Source: Apoda limacodes (Eukaryota > Arthropoda > Insecta > Lepidoptera > Limacodidae). From it: a DNA stretch of 64,000 bases. Shown here in pieces: positions 59,001 to 64,000 of the stretch; the first letter of the stretch is position 1, and the number at the start of each line of letters is the position of its first letter. The stretch is from the NCBI GenBank assembly GCA_946406115.1, contig OX291552.1, forward strand, positions 5,022,001 to 5,086,000, written 5' to 3'. The position numbers and the translations under genes were made by a program. The notes beneath the pieces were generated by a model. It saw only the letters and a program-made list of their open reading frames with translations. It searched no databases and was not told where the DNA came from.

Positions 59001-59629
59001 AGTTTTTTTTAACAACGCCATCTATTGTGAAGTAGCTTTAGTGTTGCTGTGTCGGCAAAAATAATAGTATTACTACTCGCCAATAGATTTCAGGAAGAGT
59101 CATTTTTTTAAGTTTATGACTGCCTGAACCTATTAAGGTCATCGGTTCACCGGGCTGGAGGGCTTTGCCGCCTGGACACTCTCAAGGAAACGTTTGCTCC
59201 ATCGGGCATTGTCCTTCGACAAACGAGACCAGTCAACTGCCGTGTCTTGCGAGCTATGTCGATGACTTTAGTTCTCTTGCAGATGCCCTCATTTCGGATT
59301 GGGTCCCTCAGAGACACTTGTTTCATCACGCGCTGTGCGACTTTAAATTTTAAAAGTGTGCAACTGTTGAATATCTGCGTGTGTAGGGTACACACATAAC
59401 TGTTAAAGATATTTTTTTAAGTACCCGTTTAAGTTTAACATACAATTATTGTATAAGAATACATTTTTATCTATATAGGTTTTAACTGATCGCGAGTTTG
59501 GCGCCAGTGCTGGTAGATTGGCAGAGCTCCATGCCTTGCATTCTGGACAGCCAGTGTACTTCGGACGCTACTCTTTTCGCGGTGATTACAGTCTGTCTAA
59601 TTTGTTGGCTGCAAATACGGTAAATTACG
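33597..59629 (+). CDS. Gene B: secreted carboxylesterase, 3' end beyond window
   Basis: Eight exons join in frame into 452 codons plus one base: 33597-33788, 38698-38794, 45680-45865, 47080-47265, 48492-48682, 53465-53633, 58582-58766, 59479-59629. All visible introns are GT-AG. A signal peptide ([19 protein letters not shown]) opens the protein; ATG at 33597 sits in the good context accATGg. Present are [10 protein letters not shown], Cys85/Cys101, EDCLFLN, HGGAF (124-128) followed by YGAG, GHSAGA with Ser204, and TSDEGLYP with Glu334. The triad is therefore intact as far as visible; the His exon is missing. From gene A, two further exons coding about 98 residues are expected. It is a tandem paralogue of gene A with the same exon lengths and phases, and probably an active secreted esterase. 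Substrate unknown. Confidence 0.9.
34034..34467 (-). pseudogene. RTE-like LINE, 5'-truncated 3' end
   Basis: On the minus strand the right end encodes [17 protein letters not shown]. Further left it encodes '[20 protein letters not shown]', a degraded version of the '[20 protein letters not shown]' C-terminal segment of RTE/BovB-like LINEs. The left boundary is a (TCA)n run, consistent with the short microsatellite tails of such elements. Frameshifts present. Related pieces lie at 51568-51862 and 59130-59350. In intron 1 of gene B. Confidence 0.7.
34467..36562. mobile_element. Possible DNA element with CCCAAC-AGCAAA ends
   Basis: The left end cccaactagcaaa (34467) and the right end tttttgcttgttggg (about 36545-36559) are inverted relatives, and words such as aaacgtttataaa and gacgtt recur inside. 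The right part contains a 61-bp triplet repeat (36274-36455). No transposase was recognised and no target duplication is clear, so the boundaries are tentative. Confidence 0.35.
36274..36455 (+). repeat. Three tandem 61-bp units
   Basis: Units at 36274-36334, 36335-36395 and 36396-36455, each starting 'acg(g/t)ttact' and containing 'attatggtc...cgactgaaacatca'. Divergent (roughly three quarters alike by eye). Confidence 0.65.
36563..38084. other. Gene B intron 1, no gene recognised
   Basis: AT-rich. 'ttttaggtgcccttatttat' near 36623 echoes 'ttttaggtgctcttatttac' near 2744, so a further dispersed repeat is likely. No coding region supported. Confidence 0.4.
38085..38530. repeat. Moderately GC-rich block in intron 1, probable retroelement fragment
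   Basis: Begins with a short piece of the 'cagcctttggacgcttgtaa' repeat. It continues with sequence richer in G+C than its surroundings and an open frame of 87 codons at 38175-38438 that I cannot assign. A degraded LINE segment is likely but not shown. Confidence 0.3.
38698..38794 (+). CDS. Gene B exon 2
   Basis: 97 nt, phase 0 in and phase 1 out. Encodes [20 protein letters not shown] with Cys85. Acceptor gttttag, donor gtcagg. Confidence 0.9.
39550..39696 (+). repeat. Mobile repeat 'GGTTGCCTGTAAAGTCGG', 5'-lacking copy
   Basis: Matches 3630-3770 from 'tttatgtctgtctctctcgc' to 'gacgttgtcacgtcaa', with a 9-nt insertion (aaccatgcc) after 'ttaggcgggct'. The first third of the element is absent. 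Confidence 0.65.
39805..40310 (-). repeat. Dispersed family C, reversed, with tandem internal units
   Basis: Four imperfect repeats of a unit around 'ggtcaagtgcgagtcggact ... aaggtttttatgaaagaaaa', then 'ccctttcgcaataggttgct'. It is the mirror arrangement of 56935-57662. Confidence 0.6.
40510..40795 (+). repeat. Dispersed family B variant
   Basis: Two versions of 'cacacttgacgttttcaagt' with 'actatctccatgc', ending 'taataatattagtatag'. Same arrangement as 56495-56795 and 58170-58342. Confidence 0.6.
41008..41075 (+). repeat. Dispersed repeat 'CTGATGGTAAGCGGTCACC' type
   Basis: 'ggcaaactagccgacggtcc', 'gcctgatggtaagcggtcac', 'tatggacgcttgtaac'. An inverted copy follows at 41425-41508. Confidence 0.65.
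41425..41508 (-). repeat. Dispersed repeat 'CTGATGGTAAGCGGTCACC' type, reversed
   Basis: 'gttgcaagcgtccataggct', 'acggtgaccgcttacgatca', 'accgtaagcttgtttgccac'. With 41008-41075 it could fold into an imperfect stem with a loop of about 350 bp. Confidence 0.65.
41811..42050 (+). repeat. 121-bp direct duplication
   Basis: Two adjacent copies with only a few differences (e.g. 'agtaaaatagaaatgtaaaa' and 'agtaaaatagcaatgtgaaa'; 'ataatagga' and 'atgatagga'). Repeat period 121 bp. In intron 2 of gene B. Confidence 0.85.
42055..43800. other. Gene B intron 2, no gene recognised
   Basis: AT-rich, with a small CG-rich patch near 43705-43795 (ggcgcgcggcgcggggaaag; aacgcgcgcggacgccgtg). No coding region supported. 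Confidence 0.4.
43818..44068. mobile_element. TTAA-flanked MITE (piggyBac-type) with internal hairpin
   Basis: Flanked by TTAA at 43814-43817 and 44069-44072. Ends GGGCCCTCTAACAGCCC and the complement of GGGGCATATAGCAGC, with 'gcgccgccatta' inside both ends in opposite orientation. The centre has a 17-bp stem AGTTGGCATTTCTGCTA with its perfect complement 14 nt away. TTAA duplication is the mark of piggyBac-type elements. Confidence 0.75.
44266..44456 (+). repeat. Mobile repeat 'GGTTGCCTGTAAAGTCGG', copy 3
   Basis: Virtually identical to 3582-3770 over its full length. In intron 2 of gene B. Confidence 0.7.
44531..44969 (+). repeat. Direct duplication of about 212 bp
   Basis: The first copy starts at 44531 (gacacggaa), the second at 44743. 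The second has an 11-nt insertion (ttgagatttgg). Otherwise they differ by a few bases, so the duplication is young. Confidence 0.85.
45078..45355. repeat. Dispersed family A copy
   Basis: 'gttccgtacccaaagggtaa' to 'cgcgagtccgaatcgcactt', same order as 13985-14520 but without the middle section. Confidence 0.6.
45680..45865 (+). CDS. Gene B exon 3: oxyanion-hole region
   Basis: 186 nt. Encodes [34 protein letters not shown] and [14 protein letters not shown]. The glycine-containing loop after HGGAF contrasts with the serine run of gene A. Acceptor ctttcag, donor gtaata. Confidence 0.93.
46150..46800. repeat. Family A copy followed by reversed family C
   Basis: 46150-46565 runs from 'ttagggttccgtacccaaag' to 'gcgagtccgactcgcactaa'. 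46570-46800 holds the reversed family C words 'ggtgaaggtttctgaattcg' and 'tttccgggttcagctagtg'. Confidence 0.6.
47080..47265 (+). CDS. Gene B exon 4: nucleophile elbow
   Basis: 186 nt. Encodes [38 protein letters not shown] and YHYLSAWSV. Ser204 in GHSAG is the expected nucleophile. Acceptor gtccag, donor gtatgc. Confidence 0.94.
47653..47958 (+). repeat. Dispersed family B copy
   Basis: 'actagcttttacccatggct', 'gttatcggcgtaggattctt', 'gttactcctgtgggactttt', tail 'cgcatttataatattaatgg'. The tail abuts the TTAA element at 47959. Confidence 0.6.
47959..48033. mobile_element. 75-bp deletion derivative of the TTAA MITE
   Basis: TTAA at 47955-47958 and 48034-48037. The left end (ggggtgcatatagcagc) equals the right end of 43818-44068 and vice versa, so it is reversed, with nearly the whole interior lost. 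Confidence 0.6.
48492..48682 (+). CDS. Gene B exon 5
   Basis: 191 nt, phase 1 in and phase 0 out. Encodes [30 protein letters not shown] and [11 protein letters not shown]. Donor gtaagt. Confidence 0.93.
49224..50035 (+). repeat. Dispersed family D, long copy
   Basis: Begins 'tactggcggcccgtcctggc', 'ttcgcacgggtaaa', and ends 'aatcggtccattagtattga' with 'cgttacaaacatacaaaaat'. This is the layout of a widespread lepidopteran repeat; a tail-like piece (aaacaaacaaacaaactcct) occurs at 10025-10075. No ORF. Confidence 0.55.
50141..50301 (+). repeat. 23-bp minisatellite, seven perfect copies
   Basis: Unit ctctgagcgtgcgatatgt plus tgac, exactly seven times without a mismatch. Because 23 is not a multiple of 3 and the unit has no stop on the minus strand, all three minus frames stay open and read the same cycling peptide. 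This is an artefact of the repeat, not a gene. Lies in intron 5 of gene B. Confidence 0.95.
51243..53230. mobile_element. About 2-kb segment between inverted CTCGAG-rich blocks
   Basis: The left block (51243-51345) has ttggggcctagagtttctg, atttctcgaac and repeated TTCTCGAG. The right block (53121-53230) has the perfect 20-bp palindrome gcctcgagaattctcgaggc and ends cgagaaatctcgagcagaaa then ccctattgggg, the complement of the left layout. Between them are AT-rich sequence and an RTE insertion. This may be an element with long imperfect inverted ends; no transposase seen. Confidence 0.45.
51568..51862 (-). mobile_element. 5'-truncated RTE-like LINE insertion with 10-bp target duplication
   Basis: TCAAGCTATT at 51558-51567 and again at 51863-51872 flanks the insert exactly. 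The insert shares 'gacgtccactgctg', 'ggttcgtggtcgcca' and 'gagctatgtcggtaac' with the RTE-like relic at 34034-34467, in the same (minus) orientation. Its 295 bp correspond to the last part of the element. Confidence 0.75.
53465..53633 (+). CDS. Gene B exon 6: catalytic Glu
   Basis: 169 nt. Encodes [37 protein letters not shown] and [11 protein letters not shown], with Glu334 at the acid position. Acceptor ttgaag, donor gtatga. Confidence 0.93.
54229..54521. mobile_element. hAT-type MITE
   Basis: An 8-bp duplication CGTCTGTA at 54221-54228 and 54522-54529 flanks inverted ends CAGGGCCGTAGCTAAGAG and the complement of CAGGGCTGTAGGTAGAG. An 8-bp duplication with CAGGG ends is the hAT pattern. 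No ORF; 293 bp. Confidence 0.8.
55775..56117. mobile_element. Degenerate relative of the TTAA MITE
   Basis: Left 'ctaacagcggctcactagag' and right 'gctagttagccgctgttaac' are inverted relatives. The interior keeps 'ttgctaaaaacgaccac' and a stem (cgttaatgagttaacaat with its complement), as in 43818-44068. TTAA is present on the right (56118-56121); the left one is lost. Confidence 0.55.
56495..56795 (+). repeat. Dispersed family B variant
   Basis: 'cttacacttggagttttcaa', 'cgccctaagttcgattatcg', 'aactatctccatggcaaatt', tail 'gcatttataatattaatatt'. Confidence 0.6.
56935..57662 (+). repeat. Dispersed family C, long copy with about five tandem units
   Basis: Starts 'ctagctgacccagcgaacga' and ends 'cttttatatatatagatgac'. 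Inside, a unit of about 60-120 bp ('tttctttctcagaaaccttc', 'cggcgtgt', 'aacttaccaaaatttcatta', 'gtcggactcccacttgaccc') is repeated about five times with variation. Tandem growth inside a dispersed repeat. Confidence 0.65.
58170..58342 (+). repeat. Dispersed family B end with GACA run
   Basis: 'cacttgacgttttcaagtag', 'actatctccaggttaaattt', then a (GACA)n run at about 58290-58312 and the tail 'cacatttataatattagtat'. Confidence 0.65.
58582..58766 (+). CDS. Gene B exon 7
   Basis: 185 nt. Encodes [37 protein letters not shown] and LEKFPDFVK. Acceptor tttacag, donor gtaaac, phase 0 out. Confidence 0.93.
59130..59350 (-). pseudogene. RTE-like LINE fragment
   Basis: 'gcgagctatgtcgatgactt' and 'cttgcagatgccctcatttc' resemble the 34260-34320 part of the RTE-like relic. 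Minus-strand reading gives '[20 protein letters not shown]', fitting the '[15 protein letters not shown]' motif of those LINEs. A short dead piece in intron 7 of gene B. Confidence 0.6.
59479..59629 (+). CDS. Gene B exon 8 (last exon in window)
   Basis: 151 nt. Encodes [39 protein letters not shown] and NTVNY. Two GT donors lie close together; the second (gtaaga) gives the length and phase of gene A exon 8. The next exon should start within the GxxH motif. Confidence 0.92.
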
Positions 59630-60126
59630 GTAAGAAGTTTTGTTATTTTGTTATGAGCCAATTTCTTATGTTCATTTCAGACAGTATTGTAGCAAAATAG
59701 TACTTTGGATAAGTTGGAAAATAATATTTAGAGAGCCCGTGGCCGGACAACTAACTGTATTTTATAAAACCCTATATTTTCTTAATTTGCTCTCTTGTAT
59801 ATACCTACCGTACATGAAATGGGAACTCGTTTGCCCGAACTTAGGTTCTTATAGGGTCACACAGGTGTGAAAGGTGTTAAAATTTTATGTAAACTTATGT
59901 CATAGTATAAAGGTTAAAAAAAAAATATTTTTAAAGAATCTATTATTTTAATTGAAAAAATACAATGGCTAGACCGGTTCCAAGATCTCAGCCGTCACAG
60001 CGTCAAAAAAGAGGCGTTTGAAAATGTCAAAAAAAAAACTTATTTTTTTTTATAAAAGCTGACATTTACATATAATAATAATTATAATATTGAACACCTA
60101 TAATTAACACGGCAGACGTTTTTTCC

Positions 60127-60267
60127 AGTTTTAGCATCCCGGCAGACAATCGATAGTTACCTCAGGTGTGAGCACATACTCGAACAGTATTATCAGTGAG
60201 ATAATACTGTTCGAGTATGTGCTCACACCTGAGGTAACTATCGATTGTCTGCCGGGATGCTAAAACT
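60127..60267. repeat. 68-bp perfect inverted repeat with 5-nt loop
   Basis: Bases 60127-60194 are the exact reverse complement of 60200-60267; the centre is AGTGA. The sequence is of mixed composition (gcatcccggcagacaatcga and so on), not a simple repeat. It lies about 500 bp into intron 8 of gene B. It could be a foldback element, a hairpin RNA source or an assembly fold-back. Confidence 0.95.
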
Positions 60268-60269
60268 CG

Positions 60270-61970
60270 TATGGAACGACTACTATTTGTATCTACTCTG
60301 TATATCACCACCGAAGTCACCTATGACACATTGCATCCATACTGTTATATCTATGTACGTTTAAACTTCCTTTATCCTCTGACACTGCTGACACTCATGC
60401 AATATTTTGTACGTTACGATCATTGTTTGGGCCTGGTTGAGGTGTTCCAATCCATTTATATTGAAGGTTAGATAACCTCAAAATTTGCACATCACTACTT
60501 GCGGACCTTACGACGCAGCGCCCGAGTGATGGAACGAGTCTCGTTCAATTCCTATTCTAGCCGCTCCGCGTCGACGCGCGTTACGTAGCGTTTTTAAATA
60601 GAGTTTTTTTTTTTGATAATTTGACTGTTGTCAACTGTACTTTACCAAGGACAACTATTTGCAGTGATGTTGGAAGACATTTCTTCCTATTATTGTGTGA
60701 TGCTGGAGATGTGATGTAATCTAAGGTGGATTAATGGAGTGGTGCTGGGTTTTTTTAGAATGCATGTTTCGGTGAATGCCTACAACCCAGCCTATGATTC
60801 TCAATAGCCTCCTATATTTAGCGCATACATTATTTTTGCTCCCCCTCGCAGATTATTGTAACTATGCGACCTAATAAACTATTTCAGTCAAACCAATAAT
60901 ATAATAGGTAAAATATAATTTGAAGGTATCTTAGGTTAGGTTAGGTAGGTTTTTAGTTATTTATTTTAATAGGTTTCTTTATAGTTCTTATTACAAATAT
61001 TTCTGGTTCATAGCATAAAACCGATGGGTTTTTATGTGTGAATACTTACAATATTTTGTGCATAGGTCTAATAAAAACCTTAAATAAATACTAAAGTTCA
61101 GTTAAATTTGTTTCAATGAACCATTGCATTAACATGTTGTTTAACTATTAAATAAGTACCACAGAGTACATTGTTATATACTGAAAATAAGTACACGGCC
61201 TTAGTGTATCCTATTAAACTACTGCAATTTTCGGAATGTCCTAAGTCCTAAGTCGCCAACATTTTTTGAGTGTTTCAATAACACTATTCATAATAATACT
61301 AATTTATCGAATTTCGAAAAGGTATTTTTAGCATCGGAAGCATCGATATACTACAACCAAGGATATCGCACGCCGAACAAATCACTACGAAAATTGTGAA
61401 ACATAATTTGCATCACAGATTACTGAAAATATCTAGCCTTATGCATATACGAAAGAGCTAACTAGCCAGTTCTAACTACTTCAATACGTGTGACATTCAA
61501 AGTAATTTTTACTCTTTGCCAACCTCATAAGACTCAAAATTAATTGTAAGTATTGAGTCATGACTACCGTTTATGACCGATACATTGATCTGGTTTTTTT
61601 TTTCACTCGGTGACGTTGTCACGTTGTCCATTGCAGCATTAAAAGCATTTAGGGGCAATGTGCAGAAGCAATCTATATCGAACACAAAATTTCTGTCAAG
61701 TCAACTATTTGGAATATAGAAAGGATGGAGTAGTTAATAGTGTCACAAATCGTAATACTGAGGTGTAAACTATTTATTTAATTCTTTAAAATGTAATAAA
61801 TAAAAAGTATACGTGAAAGCAAATATACAATACATATTCATAACCTTACGTTTAATTTAAATTTTTAGTTAAATACTTATTAAATTAGAGGAATAACATA
61901 CACATACATAAATAGATACATATATTAATACAGAACACTTATTAAATCTTACTTATATTGTTATTGTTAA
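60270..61970. other. Gene B intron 8, no gene recognised
   Basis: AT-rich. I looked for the expected GxxHGDD exon of gene B and did not find it here or to the right edge. A short GC-rich patch (60500-60590) contains 'gcgacgcgcg'-like words without an ORF. Confidence 0.45.
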
Positions 61971-62830
61971 AAGTATGGTTGTTTGGATGTTTGTTACTCA
62001 ATCACGCTTCAACCATTGGACGAATGGAGATGAAACTTGGTGTTGGCACACATATACATAGTAGACCTGAAATAGGACATAGGATACTGTTTATCCCGAT
62101 CGAGAGTCCCTACGGAAATATTTTTTTCTGAGAAATTTACTTTCTCACTTCGCGACGAAGCATCTAATTGAGCTGAAATTGGGCACAGGATTAGTTGAAG
62201 AGACGGAGTACTCATAACTTAAACAATCTCAAACATCAGTTTTTTTTTATTTACGTAGACTTTCAAACAGCACATTCAATTTAAATATCAAATTTATAGA
62301 ATTTACGTTTTAACGGTCCGGAAAAAAATTATTACTGGGAAAAGTCAGCTAGAAATTGAGTAGTTTATCTTTTGTATTTATACTTCTACTAATAATAATT
62401 AATTAGGATTAATGGGGTAAGCAATCCATATCCATCTATCTATACTAAAATTCTGAAAGTGTGTCTTAACGGGTTTGGCTGAAATTCCGCAAGAAGATAG
62501 GTCATGATCCAGATTAACTAATGCTACTTATTTGCTACGCGAACATTTTCAGCCCACATTTTTAATATTTTATTCCTTAACGGACGTAACGTAACGGGGC
62601 ACCACAATACGTTGATTTTTGGCACAAAGATAAATATAGATATAAAACAGTTTTTATCTCGATCAAGAGTCCCCACGGGAACATTTTATTCGCATATTTA
62701 ACTCGGTAAAGTAGCATCAAATTGCCTATGTTTTTGGCACAGACTTACCTGAAAGGGTAGATAGATATAAGTAGGATACTTTTATACCGTTAGGAGCTCC
62801 CTTGGAAATGGCTTTTATACAGGTCATAAC
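61970..62830. repeat. Dispersed repeat copies, family B-like
   Basis: 'caatcacgcttcaaccattg', 'tttatcccgatcgagagtcc', and a second similar set near 62640-62690 ('tttttatctcgatcaagagt', 'ccccacgggaacatttt'). Two diverged copies of related sequence. Confidence 0.5.
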
Positions 62831-63266
62831 GAAAGGTAATTGTCTTTCACGATGCAACAGATCAATGGTTTAACCTGATTTTAAGGATAAAAATATCTTG
62901 AGGACCTAAGAAGGAATATGCAATTCTTTTCTTTACATACTATTATAGGTTTATTATTTCCGGAAAATTCAAGTTCTTGCAGTAGAAACAGAATTGTATC
63001 TCTACAAACATAGCTTGCTATAGCAAACGTGCTCTCGCTGTAAACAATTTTGTTGTCGAAGAATCTCTCGTCAAAAACCAATTTGGCGCGATTGTAGTGG
63101 AGCTGGTAATTATATAAGATATTTTATACTTATTAAAATATTTATACTATAACACTAATGTACAGAAATAATATTAATGCACAACATAAATTATAAACAA
63201 ATAAAATAAAACTAAATACAAATCTATACTCAAACAAAAGCGGTTTATCGCATTCTTTTAGTTTTT

Positions 63267-63756
63267 GAAGTGAAAACTTCTTTAGCGGTGTTGAGCACTT
63301 TTTTTGGTATGGGTAAAAAATGATAAACTCGCGTCAGGTCACGTGTCCTAATCGTGGAAATTCGTAAGACGGAAACCGTAATGCCACGCCTATTATAATT
63401 TTTATTGAAGTGAAAACTTCTTTAGCGGCGTTGTGCACTTTTTTTGGTATGGGTAAAAAATGATAAACTCGCGTCAGGTCACGTGTCCTAATCGTGGAAA
63501 TTCGTAAGACGGAAACCGAAATGCCACGCCTATTATAATTTTTATTTTTAGTATTCGCGATTATGAGTAGTACAGGGAGGTTGGATATGGAATTTTAATT
63601 CTATGACAGATTGCGATGTCAAATATACTACGTCAAAAAAGTAAATAAACAAACATTATTATTTCTTGACAATGTCAAAGACATGTCTTGTGACATATTT
63701 GAGTGTTAAGCGCGAATCGTGTGTAAAGGTTTTCACTTCTGCCGGCACTCCCGGAG
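63267..63756 (-). mobile_element. Non-autonomous element 'GCACTCCGGGAGTGC', reversed two-unit copy
   Basis: The distal unit occurs twice in direct tandem (63267-63406 and from 63407, period 140 bp), differing at a handful of positions. The rest matches 7051-7260 reversed, ending at 'gccggcactcccggag'. Unlike 7051-7643, no foreign sequence separates the units. Confidence 0.75.
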
Positions 63757-64000
63757 TTTTTTCTTTATAAAAAGAAAAGGAACAAAATTAATTCAAAGTT
63801 AGTGTTTAGGTTATCAAAATAAGCGATTAGCTTTATTCAGTACGGAACCCTGTGTCGCGTCCAACTAGCAATTTGTTTTTTATTTACTTTTTTCAATAAT
63901 ACATATTTAAAAAAGTAACGTAACATATTGATACAAAAATTAACAATTTTAAATATAAAAATGAATATACTTCACAGTAATGATCTAAAAAATCATACTT

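Noticed and set aside
61641..61680. Possible gene B exon 9 at 'aggggcaatgtgcagaag'
   Set aside because: It resembles the start of gene A exon 9 only superficially; translation gives neither a GxxHG motif nor the expected length.

Overview
The window looks like a stretch of insect nuclear genome, most probably from a moth or butterfly (Lepidoptera). It is AT-rich, its two genes are split by GT-AG introns, and the introns are full of repeats of types I associate with Lepidoptera: a tRNA-headed Metulj-like SINE, 5'-truncated RTE- and CR1/jockey-like LINEs, a PIF/Harbinger remnant, TTAA-flanked MITEs, and dispersed families carrying words such as 'GTGCGAGTCGGACTCGC'. No species can be named from the sequence alone.

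The host content is a head-to-tail pair of secreted carboxylesterase-family (alpha/beta-hydrolase, COesterase) genes on the + strand. Gene A (3008-27440) is complete: 10 exons, 550 codons, all introns GT-AG. Gene B (33597-59629 and beyond) shows exons 1-8 (452 codons plus one base). Its last two exons are not in the remaining 4.4 kb and should lie to the right of the window. Exons 2-8 have identical lengths in the two genes (97, 186, 186, 191, 169, 185 and 151 nt) and identical intron phases, so the pair arose by tandem duplication.

The most notable gene-level feature is that gene A keeps the nucleophile serine (Ser203 in GQSSGAG) but has Asn at both other triad positions (Asn333 for Glu, Asn455 for His). 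It also has a run of serines in the oxyanion loop. Gene B has the serine (Ser204) and the glutamate (Glu334); its histidine exon is outside the window. Gene A therefore looks like an intact but probably non-hydrolytic esterase-like protein beside a probably active paralogue.

Layout: 1-3007 is upstream sequence with a LINE relic. 3197-15752 is the 12.5-kb first intron of gene A, with a Crypton-like recombinase relic, a Harbinger-type MITE, a CR1-like LINE relic and a 2.4-kb long-inverted-repeat element. 15753-27440 holds the remaining gene A exons and a SINE. 27441-33596 is intergenic, with an internally deleted Harbinger element and a second LINE relic. 33597-59629 is gene B, with introns containing RTE relics, TTAA and hAT MITEs, a 23-bp minisatellite and several tandem duplications. 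59630-64000 is gene B intron 8, with a 68-bp perfect inverted repeat and a reversed repeat element. I found no bacterial-type operon, CRISPR array or functional RNA gene.
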